DNA of 64,000 nt from Cenococcum geophilum 1.58 (GCA_001692895.1 KV748187.1:2352836-2416835), one strand, 5' to 3'; shown: positions 49,113 to 61,700, counted from the stretch's first letter. Numbers and translations are program-made. Notes: a model not told the origin generated them from the letters alone.

Positions 49113-50324
49113 TCAAACCAAGCTTTTCTCTTTTACAATGTCAGACTGCGGCTTGCGCGTGCGCAGGAACAGCACAAAAACCCCGATAATCGCGCCTAGG
49201 AAAAACAGCTTGCGCGAAAGAGACAAGCCCTGCGGAGGCCCAGCCGAGACAGCTTCCTTTGCGCCCGCTTCTGCTACTGTCTCCGGCGACGACACCTTCG
49301 ACATGGTGACATCTAGATCATCTCCTTCGATAGCAGCATCTGCTGTGCCGTGTGAATCTTCAAGGAAAAGGCGAAGTATCAGCGTTTTCAGAGCAGAAAG
49401 ACATTGGCGTAGCTGGTTTAGAGTTCCGCGTGGATACCTTCTTCTGGCACCTCGAGCTCGCCGCTCTTAGCGATCTTGACTGTCTTCACTGGCTTGTCTC
49501 CCGTGCCCTTTTCGCAGTTCTCTATCTTCTCAACTATGTCATAACCCTCGAGAACCTCTCCGAAAACGACGTGGCGGCCGTCCAACCAAGATGTGACGAC
49601 TGTGGTGATGAAAAATTGGCTGCCGTTAGTATCTTTGCCAGAGTTGGCCATGCCTAATTATCTCGTTAGATCAAGACGTATGGATTGTCTCAAATAACCA
49701 TGGATCCGCTTACTCAAAAGGCCTTTCTTGCTGTGCTTCAATTTGAAGTTCTCATCTGGGAACTTGTTTCCGTAGATAGACTTCCCGCCGGTGCCTTACG
49801 CATCACTTAGCATATGAAAGATTGTAAATACCTGGTCATATCGTACCATCGCCGTTGGTGAAGTCACCACCCTGAATCATAAATGACTTGATCACTCGAT
49901 GGAAGGTAGACCCCTCATAACCGAAGCCCTTCTCTCCTGTAGCCAATGCGCTGTTCTGAGGTCAGCCAGCATCCAATTACAAACCACAAAGATTCACTAG
50001 TTACCGGAAGTTCTCCACAGTCTGTCACGTATAATAGATTAGATTATGTCTCAATGCTGTGTATTGTAAACAAACCATACCTCTGGAACAGTCTTGCCAT
50101 ACAGGCCCATCACGATCCTCCCAAGTGGCTTGTCGTCATGCTCAATGTCAAAGTAGACCTGTTGTCGCACCAATTGTTAGCCTTGAATGCAGTCATCAGC
50201 ATCTGAGAACTACCTTATGGGTAATCTTAGGTCCCTTGGCTGCTTCAGACGCCTGCGCGAAGAAGACAAAAGTGACCGTAAGAATCAAGAGCACAGAAAT
50301 GACGAGTCTTTGGAGGGTAGCCAT
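49113..50324 (-). CDS. cypB: Secretory-pathway cyclophilin B (peptidyl-prolyl isomerase), alternative C-termini
   Basis: Seven exons give 283 residues: 50,214-50,324; 50,081-50,158; 50,005-50,021; 49,847-49,950; 49,714-49,794; 49,438-49,653; 49,113-49,357. A signal peptide ([19 protein letters not shown]) leads to a cyclophilin domain that isomerises Xaa-Pro bonds during ER folding. Visible residues are the catalytic Arg in [16 protein letters not shown], the NGSQFFITT strand and the Trp of [12 protein letters not shown]. With the last intron spliced, the tail gains [15 protein letters not shown] and a transmembrane helix ([16 protein letters not shown]) with a short basic cytosolic end. If the last intron (49,358-49,437) is kept, the protein stops after 208 residues in PEEGIHAEL, an HDEL-like ER-retention end. 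Exon 3 is only 17 bp. Confidence 0.93.
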
Positions 50325-50516
50325 TGTGTTAATGAGCAATGGGTGCGGGTGGGGTTCTTATTTGCGATACCTCCCGTCATCATGAAACGAACCAAGTGTC
50401 CCTTGGCGCTAATTCGGGCCTACTTTTTCCCTCACACGTGATCGAGAATCTCTCCCGACAGCCTTGAGTATTAGGTTGAGCCAGCGGCACCAATTCGCGC
50501 TCATCCCTGTGTCAAA
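50325..50516. promoter_or_regulatory. Bidirectional promoter, cyclophilin B / mitochondrial uS13
   Basis: Only 192 bp separate the two divergent start codons, so both genes must share this promoter region. It is without repeats or an obvious TATA box. Confidence 0.6.
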
Positions 50517-51044
50517 ATGGTAAGTCTCGATATTTGTGCTTCTCCTTTAGAGTACTAACAAGCTGCAGGTCTTCATCTTTGGCGTCAATTTCCCTGAGGC
50601 AAACCTAGTCAAGGTATGTGCCTAATTCAACCACCAGCTCCAAAATAACTTTTTAATCCGCTCTTTCCTATATAGCGGTCGCTCGAAACCTTCTATGGAA
50701 TTGGTCCCAAAGTATCGCAGCGGATAATGGCCCGGTTCCACATCCATCCCACCGCGAAAGTCAGCAGTCTCGTCAACAACCAAATCTTCAATATCAACGC
50801 TGAATTATCCAACATGAAGATTGAGACCGACCTAAGGCGGCAGCTGCAGGACAACATCAAGCGATTAAGGGATATGGGAACGTATCGAGGAAGGAGGCAT
50901 GCTATGAGTTTGCCGGTGAGGGGACAGAGGACAAGGACACAGGTGGGCTGCTGGACGTTGCATCACCACCCAGAAATAGCGTCACTGACATATTCACAGA
51001 TACAAACGGCGCGGAAGATGAATCGTGTAGAGCGGAAAGGATGA
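50517..51044 (+). CDS. sws2: Mitochondrial small-subunit ribosomal protein uS13m
   Basis: A predicted 119-residue protein from four exons: 50,517-50,519; 50,569-50,613; 50,676-50,942; 51,000-51,044. uS13 sits in the head of the small ribosomal subunit and contacts the P-site tRNA and the large subunit. The joined reading is MVFIFGVNFPEANLVKRSL, then YGIGPKVSQRIMARFHIHP (helix-hairpin-helix), then DMGTYRGRRHAMSLPVRGQR, a strongly conserved uS13 signature, and TQIQTARKMN. Length is as expected for SWS2-type proteins. No cleavable leader is evident. Exon 1 is the ATG alone, followed directly by GTAAGT. The next in-frame ATG is MARFHIHP at 50,727, which would lose the HhH entrance, so the ATG-only exon is the better model. 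Confidence 0.92.
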
Positions 51045-53716
51045 ATTATATTAGTATGATAGTGTATCATAATCTGTAAAAGGAGCATGAGGTTTGGCGT
51101 AGAAAGGATTTGGTCTTCACTACAAGAACAAATAGATTCCGTATGATAACCTGAAGTAATACTAAGCCTACAAGGTTTAATCAACATAGCGTAGTACCAT
51201 GGAGTCTGGGAATTTCTGTACAAATCTATCTAGACGCCATTAAGGTGCACCAGGATTATACGCGACGATGTTGTAGGTCAGATCTCCTCTCGAATATTTT
51301 GCTCCTTTATCGACTTTTCACAGCGTCTTCAAGTGGTACGAAAGGAGAGCGGGCTTGTAAATTTGGACACCAATTCGATTTACCCAGGCTTTCTTTATTT
51401 TGCGTAGATTTATAGATCGGATCATGGACCATTAACAACATCTTTCACAAGCGCCTATACATATCCTATACTCATAGATATCATGAGTTGTTAAGATGCA
51501 TGTCTCTTATCTTCGCACCGTTCTCTGTTTTTTTTTTTTCGGAATGGAATCAGCCTCATATCATAAATTCGTTTGAAACGAGATTGGCACTGCCGTGTAG
51601 ACTACCAGCCATTCAAGCAAATCCTCTCAAGTGTACTCGCCATATGTTAGGAGTCTACTTCCTCGACGGAGGTTCATTTGAATGCTCCGTTTCACACACC
51701 GTTTCTGCCGAATTCGACTACGGCAACAACAGTGTCAATAACAATACCATTTTGGTGTTATTCCTGGCGCTGCTTCATCCTTATGCCGCTTTCCAGACTT
51801 CAAGAGATGCAAAATATTGACAACAAAGTTCGATGATTTTCCTCATCAGAGTCCTATAATGATGCACTTGATAAGTTTACCATGATACTAATCAGCACCC
51901 CTCACTAGTAATGCATTGCTGGGTTTAAGTGAGCGAGTTCTTGATGTCAAGTGGAACTTTATGCATAGGTTTGGATACGGAATCGTATTTCCCTGTCGCA
52001 CTTTTTCCTGACCTTCCATTAAACTCTGGCCTCACGCGCCTCCCCTTCGCGTGTCCATGTTTCTCAGTCGCAGATCCCTCTCTCATCTCTTTCCACTCCT
52101 CCAATCCCAAATCATAGTCCCTCTGGCTTCCAGGACAACTAGATGAAATTGCACCATGAAGCGTGCAATTAAAGGCCGCATCTCCATCCATCCATGTTCC
52201 CCATATTATTTCTTTCCTCTTAGCGGCAAGGGTCTAATACACCAGGAAGGTGTACAAGAGTGTAGGAGGCCATCTATGTTGGCATGTCGTTCTAATCTAT
52301 AATCTATGCCTCCTGAGCCGCTGCTACGTAGCCGTTCACCGATGCCCATAAATGCCAGAGTCACGCACTACTGCTGTTGCTGTCCGTACCAAAGTGCTCT
52401 TTGGTTCATGCCAAGCGGGGGCAAAATTGTACCCTTTTTGTAAGCATGTATTAAAACTTAGGTAGGATCGTTCGATTCTAGACGTTTTAGAGAGCGCTGA
52501 GTCGAGTGCATTATTGTGCTGCAAATTAGAACTATAGGTTACTACAGATGAGAATAGCTCATTTGACAGCGTTGCGGAGGGCGAGGTCTCGCGCCCATGT
52601 TATCACTCATGCCGCGCGAAGCTCGTGGCGGTTGACTAAATGGTGTATTTTGATCGGTATCACATGTGAATTCTGAGCGATGATTGAAACCAAGAACACC
52701 CTCTTGCATTCTGATTTGCAGTTCATTCGGAACAGGACATTGTTTTTCCTCATAGTGCCCCAAAGACGATTGCTTCTTGAGGGATGATTGCATTGGTGGT
52801 CAAAGCAGCTTCGATGCATGGCAATAACCCACATTCATGATGTCATTATCATTCAATAACTTGGTGTGAGATTGAGAAGTGTGTTGAACGTGATTGAAGT
52901 ATTTTGATATATAGCTTAAATAAGGATACGAGTTGGTAAGTTAGATCTGAGGTAGAGAAGCCCCTAGACTAACTACTAAAAAACGTGTTAAGGATAATTT
53001 TGGCATGTTGTCAACGGCCAGCGTCCCAGGCTTAATGCTGGACAGGTCCCATAAGGGCTCAACTCTCCTTTGCACATTTGTAGACTGAGACCAAGGCATA
53101 CCGAAATAGCGGGTGCGCCTATTATTGTTGCCATTTAAAGTTCACGGTGCGCTATGATTCAACTACAGAATATCATCTTTAAACCACATTTTGGTATTAT
53201 GCTAGGAGGTTTAGAACGTAGTGCTGCAAATTTGCTGCTTAAAACATGCTCAGGGCTGAGGGATTGCGACCTACAGCAAAGATGCATATAATTGTCAACT
53301 AGGCCGGTTCAGGATATGGTAAACAGTAGAATGGTAACTGGGTGGATGTTATCATAACTTGGGCATGTTGAAGACATACTCCGCTGGCACGAATGTGCAC
53401 GTGTTGAATTTCAGGTCCGGGTGCGATGGGCGCTAGACTATGCTGAGCATATTGAGAAAAACTAGTAATTGCTATTTTGGTTGCTTTCTTCATTATCTGT
53501 GAGTCTGCCTTATGTCGAGTAACTTCGTCAAACTCCTTGGCTCAGCTCATGTGCGTGTTATCATTGCTTGCTTCTTGCGGTTAGACGTCTCTTGTCGTGG
53601 GATCCATTTTTCTCGTATAAGATAGACGAGCCATGCGATCGATTGAGTGGTCACAGCTTCCCCGTATTAAGAGGCGGGTGGATACGCGAAATGCAGCACG
53701 GGATCTATTTTTGTTA
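51045..53716. other. Gene-poor stretch, about 2.7 kb
   Basis: Short frames on both strands, none with a domain, a plausible splice partner or consistent coding bias. No tRNA or tandem repeat was seen. It may hold lineage-specific or non-coding transcripts that cannot be identified by reading. Confidence 0.4.
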
Positions 53717-54015
53717 CAGTAAAAAACTCTTTAGTACGATACGGTTTGGTCGGCCGAGCGCGTCGTAATACCAATGGTATTGTTATACTAAAATAGTCAC
53801 GTGGTGGGTTAATAATCAGCCACCACCCCAAAAGGGCAGAGGACAGCTACCCCATACAAAATCTTTTCTGGTTATGCCAATATTGGTGGTGGCGCCTTAA
53901 CGATATCGTCAAAAGTCAGATTGTCGTAAGATTACACCAAAAAAGGGTCCGATCAAGGGGTGTAGATCGTAATATAGAGACTATCGTTATCCCTTGTCCT
54001 GGTGAAATTTGTCCT
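53717..54015. mobile_element. Decayed MITE, copy 2, inverted relative to copy 1
   Basis: The left end ACAGTAAAAAACTCTTTAG then TACGATACGG aligns with the reverse complement of the right end of the MITE at 31,554. Further shared stretches are GTAATACC.ATGGTATTGTTAT, TCACGTG and GTCAAAAGTCAGATTGTCG, then GTGTAGATCGTAAT. The right terminus is eroded (GAAATTTGTCC), so the limit is approximate and the TA duplication is not clear. Confidence 0.75.
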
Positions 54016-55924
54016 CGGTTATCGATAAAATCCAGCCAATAGAATCAATAGGATCAAGCCTCCGTGATCGAATCTACGTGGTTATAAAAGCTGCTGATTT
54101 TAATATAATATTGCTATATATATTTAGTCTTTAGAGTTAAGTTACTTAATATAACTATTAAGTTAGTAGGATAAAATCTATATTATTAGAAGTATAATTG
54201 GAAGGCATGGTTGATTCGTGTATATTAATTAAATCTACGTAGGTAATACGCGTACTTGTGATTCTGGTGTTTTAGTGTTCTGCGCACGGTCTAACTTTTG
54301 TAGGACATCACCAGGATAAGGGATAAGGAGTTTTGGCTCTGGCCAAAGCGGCAAAGTCACGCAATCTATCTCGATTTTGGCGAGATCGAAGGCAGAGATT
54401 GGACTTCTTTGGGCTCGTATGGCGCGGGATCGACTCTCGGTTCGCCTTTTATCCCGGCACGACAGCAGCTAGTGCTCTAGCGGAGAATGAAGAGAATGGC
54501 TAGATCCATGCCAAGTCTGGTAGCGTTTGGTGAATGTCTCCGGAAGTGGTGTGGACCGAGATCTGCGGCGAAGTATACGAACTGGAGACCCAGTTGACCG
54601 TGATGATGTGTCTTTCTGAGATGTAATTGTGGGTTACAGGCAATGTCCCAGGGTTATATGACAGTATAGTAAGTTATTTCAATGCCAGCATACTTATCTA
54701 TATGATCAGGCACCCACCTGTTCTCTTACTGTAACGAAGTAAAGGGACTGCTAGAGACCGGGGTCTTTGTTCTGACTCAATTACCCACAATTGCGATGAA
54801 GGAGCTAGGATCGAGTGTTTGAGGAGAAAGACCATAGATTTTGTGTGACGTTAAGAGTATTGATGTGGAGGAGGCGCAATATTGCTTCTTGCCGACTCGT
54901 TAGTACGATCTTGTTCGGAGAGTGTTTGTATTGACTGATGATGACCGGAAGGTTTCCGGCAAGATAGTATACTTCCGATTAGAAACAGTCTGAGCTCTGC
55001 GAGATGAAGGAACATGGACCCTGTAGGGCTGAGGACACCCTGGGGGTGGTAATGTTTCAGCAATCTAAATCCGGATCATTTACAAAGCACGGGAATGAAT
55101 TTTCCGGCTCTGCTGGAGGAGATGGATTGGATCAGGCAAGTGCTAGGGCAATTGCAAGTATAATACAGTTATGGGAATGGATAAGAGAATGGTGGTGAGT
55201 GAATTCGGCTAAGGCAGAGGCGTGAGTTTCGGGCATTCCCCAGAAATGTCATTCCACGACAGGGAGGTTCCACGACAGGGAGGGCACTCTGGACCTGCAG
55301 TAGTCTGGAGTGCGCAATTAACGGAGTTCGGCTTCGTCTGGGGAATGTGACATGGGACCTTGGAAAGCCTCATCGGTCCAATAACCGCCACAGGAAAAAG
55401 AAACACTCCATACTGGAGGGGGTCGGGTGTTTGTTAGCAGGGTCCACCATTATCGCAGCTCATCTCATTGCTGAAATGAGGCGTGGCACGAATACTGATG
55501 TTTCCTGCTATGTCATAATATACCCGTAATGCATCGGCTCTAAAAGGACAGGCGGATGGAGAATTCCAGCAGGTATGTCAGTGTGCGTAGTGTGCACGTA
55601 GAGGGACGTCTAGCTACGAACCGCGGCTTCTAGCGGGAAGCCGAGGGCGGCTATCCACAAGCCCATTGCTTTGGATCGACGGCTTTGTTAATAATAGCCA
55701 GGCCAGCTGGCTTCAGAATACATCAAAGTCGTACCACTTCGCCGTCATGGCGGCATCCCGTGCCAATTTGACAACCTGTAACGTCGTCTCTCCATCGTGT
55801 GGTAGCACGCGCTCCATTTAAAACACAAGACGTCGTAGCACAGTGGCTGGGAGGCGCGCCACTCTTGTAAAATATCCCAAAAAAATCAAAGACATTTCTG
55901 CCTGTGAATCTTTTTGGAATAAGC
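54016..55924. other. Gene-poor stretch with AT-rich patch
   Basis: The interval 54,090-54,240 is AT-rich next to the decayed MITE. The remainder has ordinary composition with only short, unsupported frames. Confidence 0.4.
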
Positions 55925-55984
55925 TGCCCATGTCTGCCCATATCCGTCCATGTCTGTCCATGTCTGCCCATGTCTGCCGATGCC
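55925..55984. repeat. 10-bp minisatellite, six units
   Basis: Consecutive decamers of the form TGCCCATGTC (variants CGTCCATGTC, TGTCCATGTC, TGCCCATATC, TGCCGATGCC) fill 60 bp without interruption. On the minus strand this reads as an apparent GRHGQTW-type peptide repeat, which is a by-product. Confidence 0.85.
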
Positions 55985-57133
55985 ATTTCTCGCCTGCGTG
56001 CACCGAACCGGCCTGAGCTGGTCAGTACGCTGCATGCACCCTCGTCCTGCACGGTTGCATGTTCCCCTCCAGCCTCGAGCCATGGAGATGACGATGGCCG
56101 GGACCCAATCAGCCAGCATCGCGAAAACGGCCAGATGAGCTCGCTCGCAGCAGGCCAAAGGGTGGTCTCCTTTCCCTCACCGCTTGAAGCGCTGCAAGCC
56201 CAGCGGGAGCATCACACCTAATCGATGCGCCGGCCAATCGCGGCTGGGTGAATGCCCGCCCGTGCCTGGCCGACGTGCAAGTCAGAAGCCGTCAAGCTCA
56301 AGTCAGAAGACTCGCAAGCCATAAGCCGGCGTGCGCCCAATAGCAAGCCCTAGACCGGCTGCACTGGTGCCCCTCCACGCCCTGGCCTCGCGCCGAGCAC
56401 GGGCGACTCGGGGGCAGAAGAGAGCAACCTGCACGGCTGTTGGTGCAGCAGAAGCGTCGTGTTTCAGCTTTGTGCGCTGCATTCACAAAGTCCCACAAAG
56501 CCCACAAGAACACTAGACGCCATGTTGCGGGCGCCGCCAAATGAGCTTTGGCGGACCTTGAGCTAAACACGACTTGGTAACAAAGACCTGTCATCGCGGC
56601 GGGAGCATTGATATCGGGGACGAGGGCCTGGCCACCGGGCTCTGAGGGCGTGGGTTCCTGCATTTAGGCACTGGCCGAGTATCGCTTGAGTTGACCCTTG
56701 GGGTAAAGGCGTTGCGCTTTCATATACCTTGCTCCCATGCACGAGCACATCTTCATCTATAACCCTGCAATAAAGCCGCCGGACTCGCCAGGACCGCCGA
56801 GGACCATCTACTTGACGGAAAAGCGCATCCAGATCGCCCAGCACCTCGCCAGCCAGCATCTTGCGAGCCGATCTGCTCCTTCAATGGCGGCAGCTCCTCG
56901 TCAAAGTCGCACCCTCCAGCAACTGTGTTTGAAGTGCTGAGCTGTTCCCGGTGCTGGGAGCTGACGGGACCAGCCAGACGTGACTATACCTAGCCGGCGT
57001 CTATTCTCCCACGCAACCCCATACGAAACACAACTCCTATCTCCACCTCTGTCTGAAGTTGCAGAGGGGTCCAATCTGGACAACCACTCAGCCGGTCTAA
57101 GCTGGTTTGAGCCAGCATTACATCGGCAAGGTC
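55985..57133. promoter_or_regulatory. Upstream region of the RhoGAP gene
   Basis: GC-richer than the preceding 5 kb. Frames here (for example 56,298-56,663 minus) have no domain. A leader or an upstream exon of the RhoGAP gene could lie here; none is demonstrable. Confidence 0.4.
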
Positions 57134-60100
57134 ATGCTGCAGGGTCGCTATGGATCCTCCGCGCATGGAGAAGACAGCGCAACAACCTCAACTTCAACCT
57201 CGACCTCTAGCAAACAGAGCTCTTCTTCCTCAACTCTCGCCGACAGCATTAGGGCCCTGCGCGACTCTACCAACTCCAGACCAAACATCCTCCCATCCCG
57301 ACCTGATCCACGAGGAAGCCGGCGCAAGCCAATCCCCAGTCCTTTGCAGCAGTCAAGTCAGACGGCCTTTTCAGCTGTAGACGACGGTAAACCCCATTCG
57401 CCGCGCTCGCCTTACTACACCCCCTCGCCCTATCAAGATCAACCACGCTCTCCTCGGGAGAGGTTGGACGCTCTCTTGGCTACGGAGGACCTGGGTCGCA
57501 GCTCGGAAGAAGTCATCGGAACCTTACCGCTACCTTCCTATACCACTGATAGAGGCGGAAACATTCCTGCAAAAGTATCCTCGTATGCCCAGGTCCGAAA
57601 CTTTTCCGCGCCCATCTCATCCTCCACTGGCTTCTCTCCTCCATCCTCTCCAACAGCCATGNTCCCTCCATCGCGACCAAATCGACCGGATCCTCGACCT
57701 GCAGTACCTCGGAACCCATCCATAGACTCAGCCGTCTCCTCGATATCCTCCAACGCCTCTCAGTCATACAGGTCGAATACATCGCACTCATACAAATCTT
57801 CGCAGGATAACACCACATCTACCAACCCGCCCGACATGACAAGTCTCATAATTGCTGCAGGCTCCCCAGAAGCTGCCCTGCTTGCTTTGTGGAAGGAGAA
57901 GCAAAGCGCTTCGAATCACAACGCTCAATTGTGGCGGCTGGTGGAAAAGCAGCGGGCAATGATATTGGGACTGAATAAGGATTTAGAGAGGGCACTGAAA
58001 GAAAAAGAGCGCTATCGAAAGAAACTAAAAGATCATCTTTCGCAGGTACCACCATTGCCTTATGCTGCCCAGAAGTCAGAAAATGCCGTGGAACGTGAGC
58101 AGAGCCAATCGCCAGCTCTTAGCGAGAGACAAGATGAGACCTCGAATCGCAGTAACAGTGCGCAGGAGGAGAAAGAACACAAATCATCTGCACCAACTCA
58201 GGAGTCTAGTACGACACGCTCTTACGCTGATTCCGAACTTGCCACTTCTCCGATCAAGCCTGCTGAGTCCGTTTCAAATCAAGGCTCTTCGAAGGGTACT
58301 TCTCCAACCGACTTCTCAGTGAAGCCAATCGACCCTAGTGATAAGGCATTAGCATTAAACCTTTTGCCTTCACAATCTCCTACCTCTCCATCTGCATCGC
58401 AGCAAAACATTTCCGTCGAGGAATACATGTCTCCGAATATCCCGGCTCCCTCCATGTCTCCACTAAGGTCACACACGAAAACCCCATCGTTATCTCTCAC
58501 GCAAGCAACACCTGTCATCGGAGGCGGAGGATTCCAGAATCAAAATGAAAAGCAATCACAACCGCTGAGGAAAGCACCTCCGGCACCGTTAGATCTCTCC
58601 GCGCCGAACAAGACAAGTACACATTTGCATCAGTCGGCGCCGGGAGAGCACTCGGATTCTGATTACGATGATATAATAGAGGTAGATGAAATACCAATAT
58701 TTGATAGGGGTAGAAGGAAGACTCGAGAAGAAGATGATCGTATACGGGAGGCTCTTGTCCAAAAAGACCAGGAAGCACGGAGCAGGTCGAAGAAGAAGAA
58801 GAGCAAGAGCAAGAGCAAACCACCGGCGGAAGGCTCTTCTCCGATCGAAGAGAAGAAGGCAATAAATGAACCTCCACCGACTCCTGGTTTCAGTCCTACC
58901 CAGAGAGTTGGCTTGCCTAGTTCTCCTCGCCTTCCCCCAGCTGCCGGTTCAATTAACGCCTTGCTAAGCCCAGTAAACTCAGAAGGCTTTATGGTGACCC
59001 AGAGAAGCCTTATTTCCCCCCCTCTTATGAGCCCTGGCCTGCCGATGAGCCCAAGGCCTGGAGATAGACCGCTCGGGTCACCATTGCCAAGAACGCCAAA
59101 GCAGTCTTTGGCTTCTCCTCCAATGTCTCCACGAACTGGAATGCCACTTTCTCCACGAGCCCCTCGACACCCAATCCCACTCCCGCCCAACACGCCCCTC
59201 TCGTTCACATCACCTCATCTGGCTCGAGCGGAAGTGCATGCGCAGCAAGTGAACCAACAAAGCTCTATGGGAGATCGTCTGAAACCGCCGTCCACTCAAC
59301 ACAGCCCAGATACGGATTCCCCGGCTACTGGTCATGGAGAGCTTCCAGGCCCAGAACAAATATATCGTGGCTTAGTGTCGGACCAATATCCAGGACTCCT
59401 TTTACCACCTAACGCGTTGCCTTCAATTGATGTGAAGGTATACTCTTCTCGGCTTAGGCCATCCCGCAACAGCATCCTGATGCCCAAACAGCAAGAAGAG
59501 GATCCAGTCTTTATTTTGGCAATCTACGCTCGTTCTGATGGGAAGCAACTCTGGCGTGTAGAAAAGACAATTGTGGCTCTTCCAAATTTGGATCAGCAGT
59601 TGAGGTCTCTTTGCGAGTTCCAAGGCAAGCTTCCTGACCGAAGCCTGTTCAGTGGACATGCGCCAGCTAAGATCGATGCCCGAAGGGCAGCATTGAACAG
59701 CTACTTTGATATTATGCTCGATACCTTTATGGACGAGAGAGCAGCTTTGGTGGTGTGCGACTTCTTCTCTACCGATGTTATCGGAGCTCCGGTCGACGAT
59801 CCGCACTCAAGTCCAGACTCTGCCGTGGCACCAGCCGCATCGTCTATTATCAAAGGGAAGGGAAGAAAAGAGGGCTATCTGACCAAGCGTGGGAAGAATT
59901 TTGGTGGTTGGAAAGCTCGATACTTTATTCTCGAAGGCCCGGAGTTCAGGTACTACGAGGGTGTTGGCGGGGCCCATCTTGGTACCATCAAACTTCAAAA
60001 TGCACAGATTGGCAAACAATCACAGCAGCAGTCGAGCCAGTCTCCATCGCGACGCGATGATGATGCTGAGAATCAGTACCGACACGCCTTCCTCATTCTC

Positions 60101-61700
60101 GAGCCGAAACGGAAGGACTCCTCGAGCTTGGTGCGTCATGTGCTGTGTGCAGAGAGCGATGAAGAAAGAGACGAATGGGTTGAAGCATTGCTGCAGCATG
60201 TTGATTACCACGAGGAGAATCAGACTACTCCTGTAGAGAAAGAACTAGGTTCCGGTCGGGGTCTGGCGTTTCCGAAGGGAATTCAAGACATTGGCCGGTC
60301 AAAGAGAAAAGAGAGCCCTGAGTCAGAGAAACCGGAATACCTTCAAGGGGTCAATTATGATGATACTATTGCTGCTGAGGCGCCGGTTCGCGGCCCTCCA
60401 TATCGAGAAGGTGCTTCCTATTCTCCCCAAAATTCAGCATTCTTGGGCGAGGGCCACACTAGCAATCATCCATCGATATCCGCTCCTACTAATGCCGTTG
60501 TAATCCAAAATGCTGAATTTTGGGGTAACAAGCCACTATCGATGGCTGGCGTAAGAGACAAAAAGCGGAGCATTTTTGGTTTCAGAGGAAGATCCTCCTC
60601 TGATCTCGCCCAGGGTCAGCCAATAAATCAACAGCTTGGGGGTACTCAAAACCGAGTGGTCTTTGGCATTCCACTTATAGAAGCTGTTGAATGCTCGCAA
60701 CCTGTTGGTGTGGATGTCATGCTTCCGGCTGTCGTCTATCGGTGCTTGGAATACCTCAAAGCCCGGAATGCTGCAAGAGAAGAAGGCATGTTTAGGTTGA
60801 GCGGCTCTAACATTACTATCAAGGCTCTCAAAGACCGGTTCAACACTGAAGGCGATATCAAACTTCTTGATGGGCAGTATTACGATGTTCATGCCGTGGC
60901 ATCTCTGCTTAAGCTTTATCTGCGCGAACTGCCAGCGTCAATTCTCACGAGAGAGCTACATCTTGATTTCCTCAAAGTTCTCGGTAAGTTTTAACTCCCA
61001 TAAATTTCGGGCGTGTGAGCTGATTGGCATAGACCTTGATGGAAGAGAGAAGAAGATTGCAGCTTTCAATGTTCTTGTTCATAAACTGCCTAGAGTGAAC
61101 TGTGAATTGATACAGGCCATCTCTTCCTTCCTTATCGACATCATCAACAATGCAGATGTCAATAAAATGACGGTCAGGAATGTCGGCATAATCTTTGCTC
61201 CAACTCTGAACATTCCTGCCCCTCTGATCTCCATGTTCTTGACCGACTATACTGAAATCTTTGGGACAGCTATTGAAGAAGCAAACTCTCCCATCCACGA
61301 AATTACCGTCACGGCTCCTGCTCTAAGTTCTGAGGCCATCCGCTCTCCGCGCAGGCAAATGTTCTCTGATATCCCAACGCCTGCCTATAACCAGACATCG
61401 TTCCAGCAGGCCATTGCCTTCAGTCCCGGGCTTCAACAAAATTCAGGTTATGATACTGGCTTCATCCCCCTGCAACCTAGCTATGACGCCCCTGTCTATA
61501 ATCAACAGCAGATGCAAGGGGAGGGTTTTGGCAGCCTTAATGGTGTGCTTCATCCCGCAAACTCCCGAGAGGCGAAGCAGAAACGTCGAGAAAGTGGCAT
61601 ACTTCTTGCTAACATGGGTTTGGGCGGGCAACGGAAGGGTTCGATGCCGCGGCTTAGAGACGAAGCAGGCATGGTGCAAGAGGAAAGCGCCTTCGAATAA
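57134..61700 (+). CDS. bem3: PX-PH-RhoGAP protein (BEM3-like)
   Basis: A predicted 1,505-residue protein from two exons (57,134-60,983 and 61,033-61,700; 49-bp intron inside the GAP domain). BEM3-type proteins switch off Cdc42/Rho GTPases at polarised growth sites. A long Ser/Pro-rich N-terminus (SPRSPYYTPSPY) holds a short coiled coil (LVEKQRAMILGLNKDLERAL, about 275-310). A PX domain follows at about 765-880, for phosphoinositide binding. The PH domain begins KEGYLTKRGKNFGGWKARYF (about 908-1,026). The RhoGAP domain starts FGIPLIEAVE (about 1,175), with the arginine finger Arg 1,221 in EEGMFRLSGSN. After splicing it reads LDGREKKIAAFNVLVHKLP, then NVGIIFAPTLNIP. The first ATG in frame is MLQGRYGSS; the frame is open a little further up without ATG. 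One N at 57,662. Confidence 0.93.
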
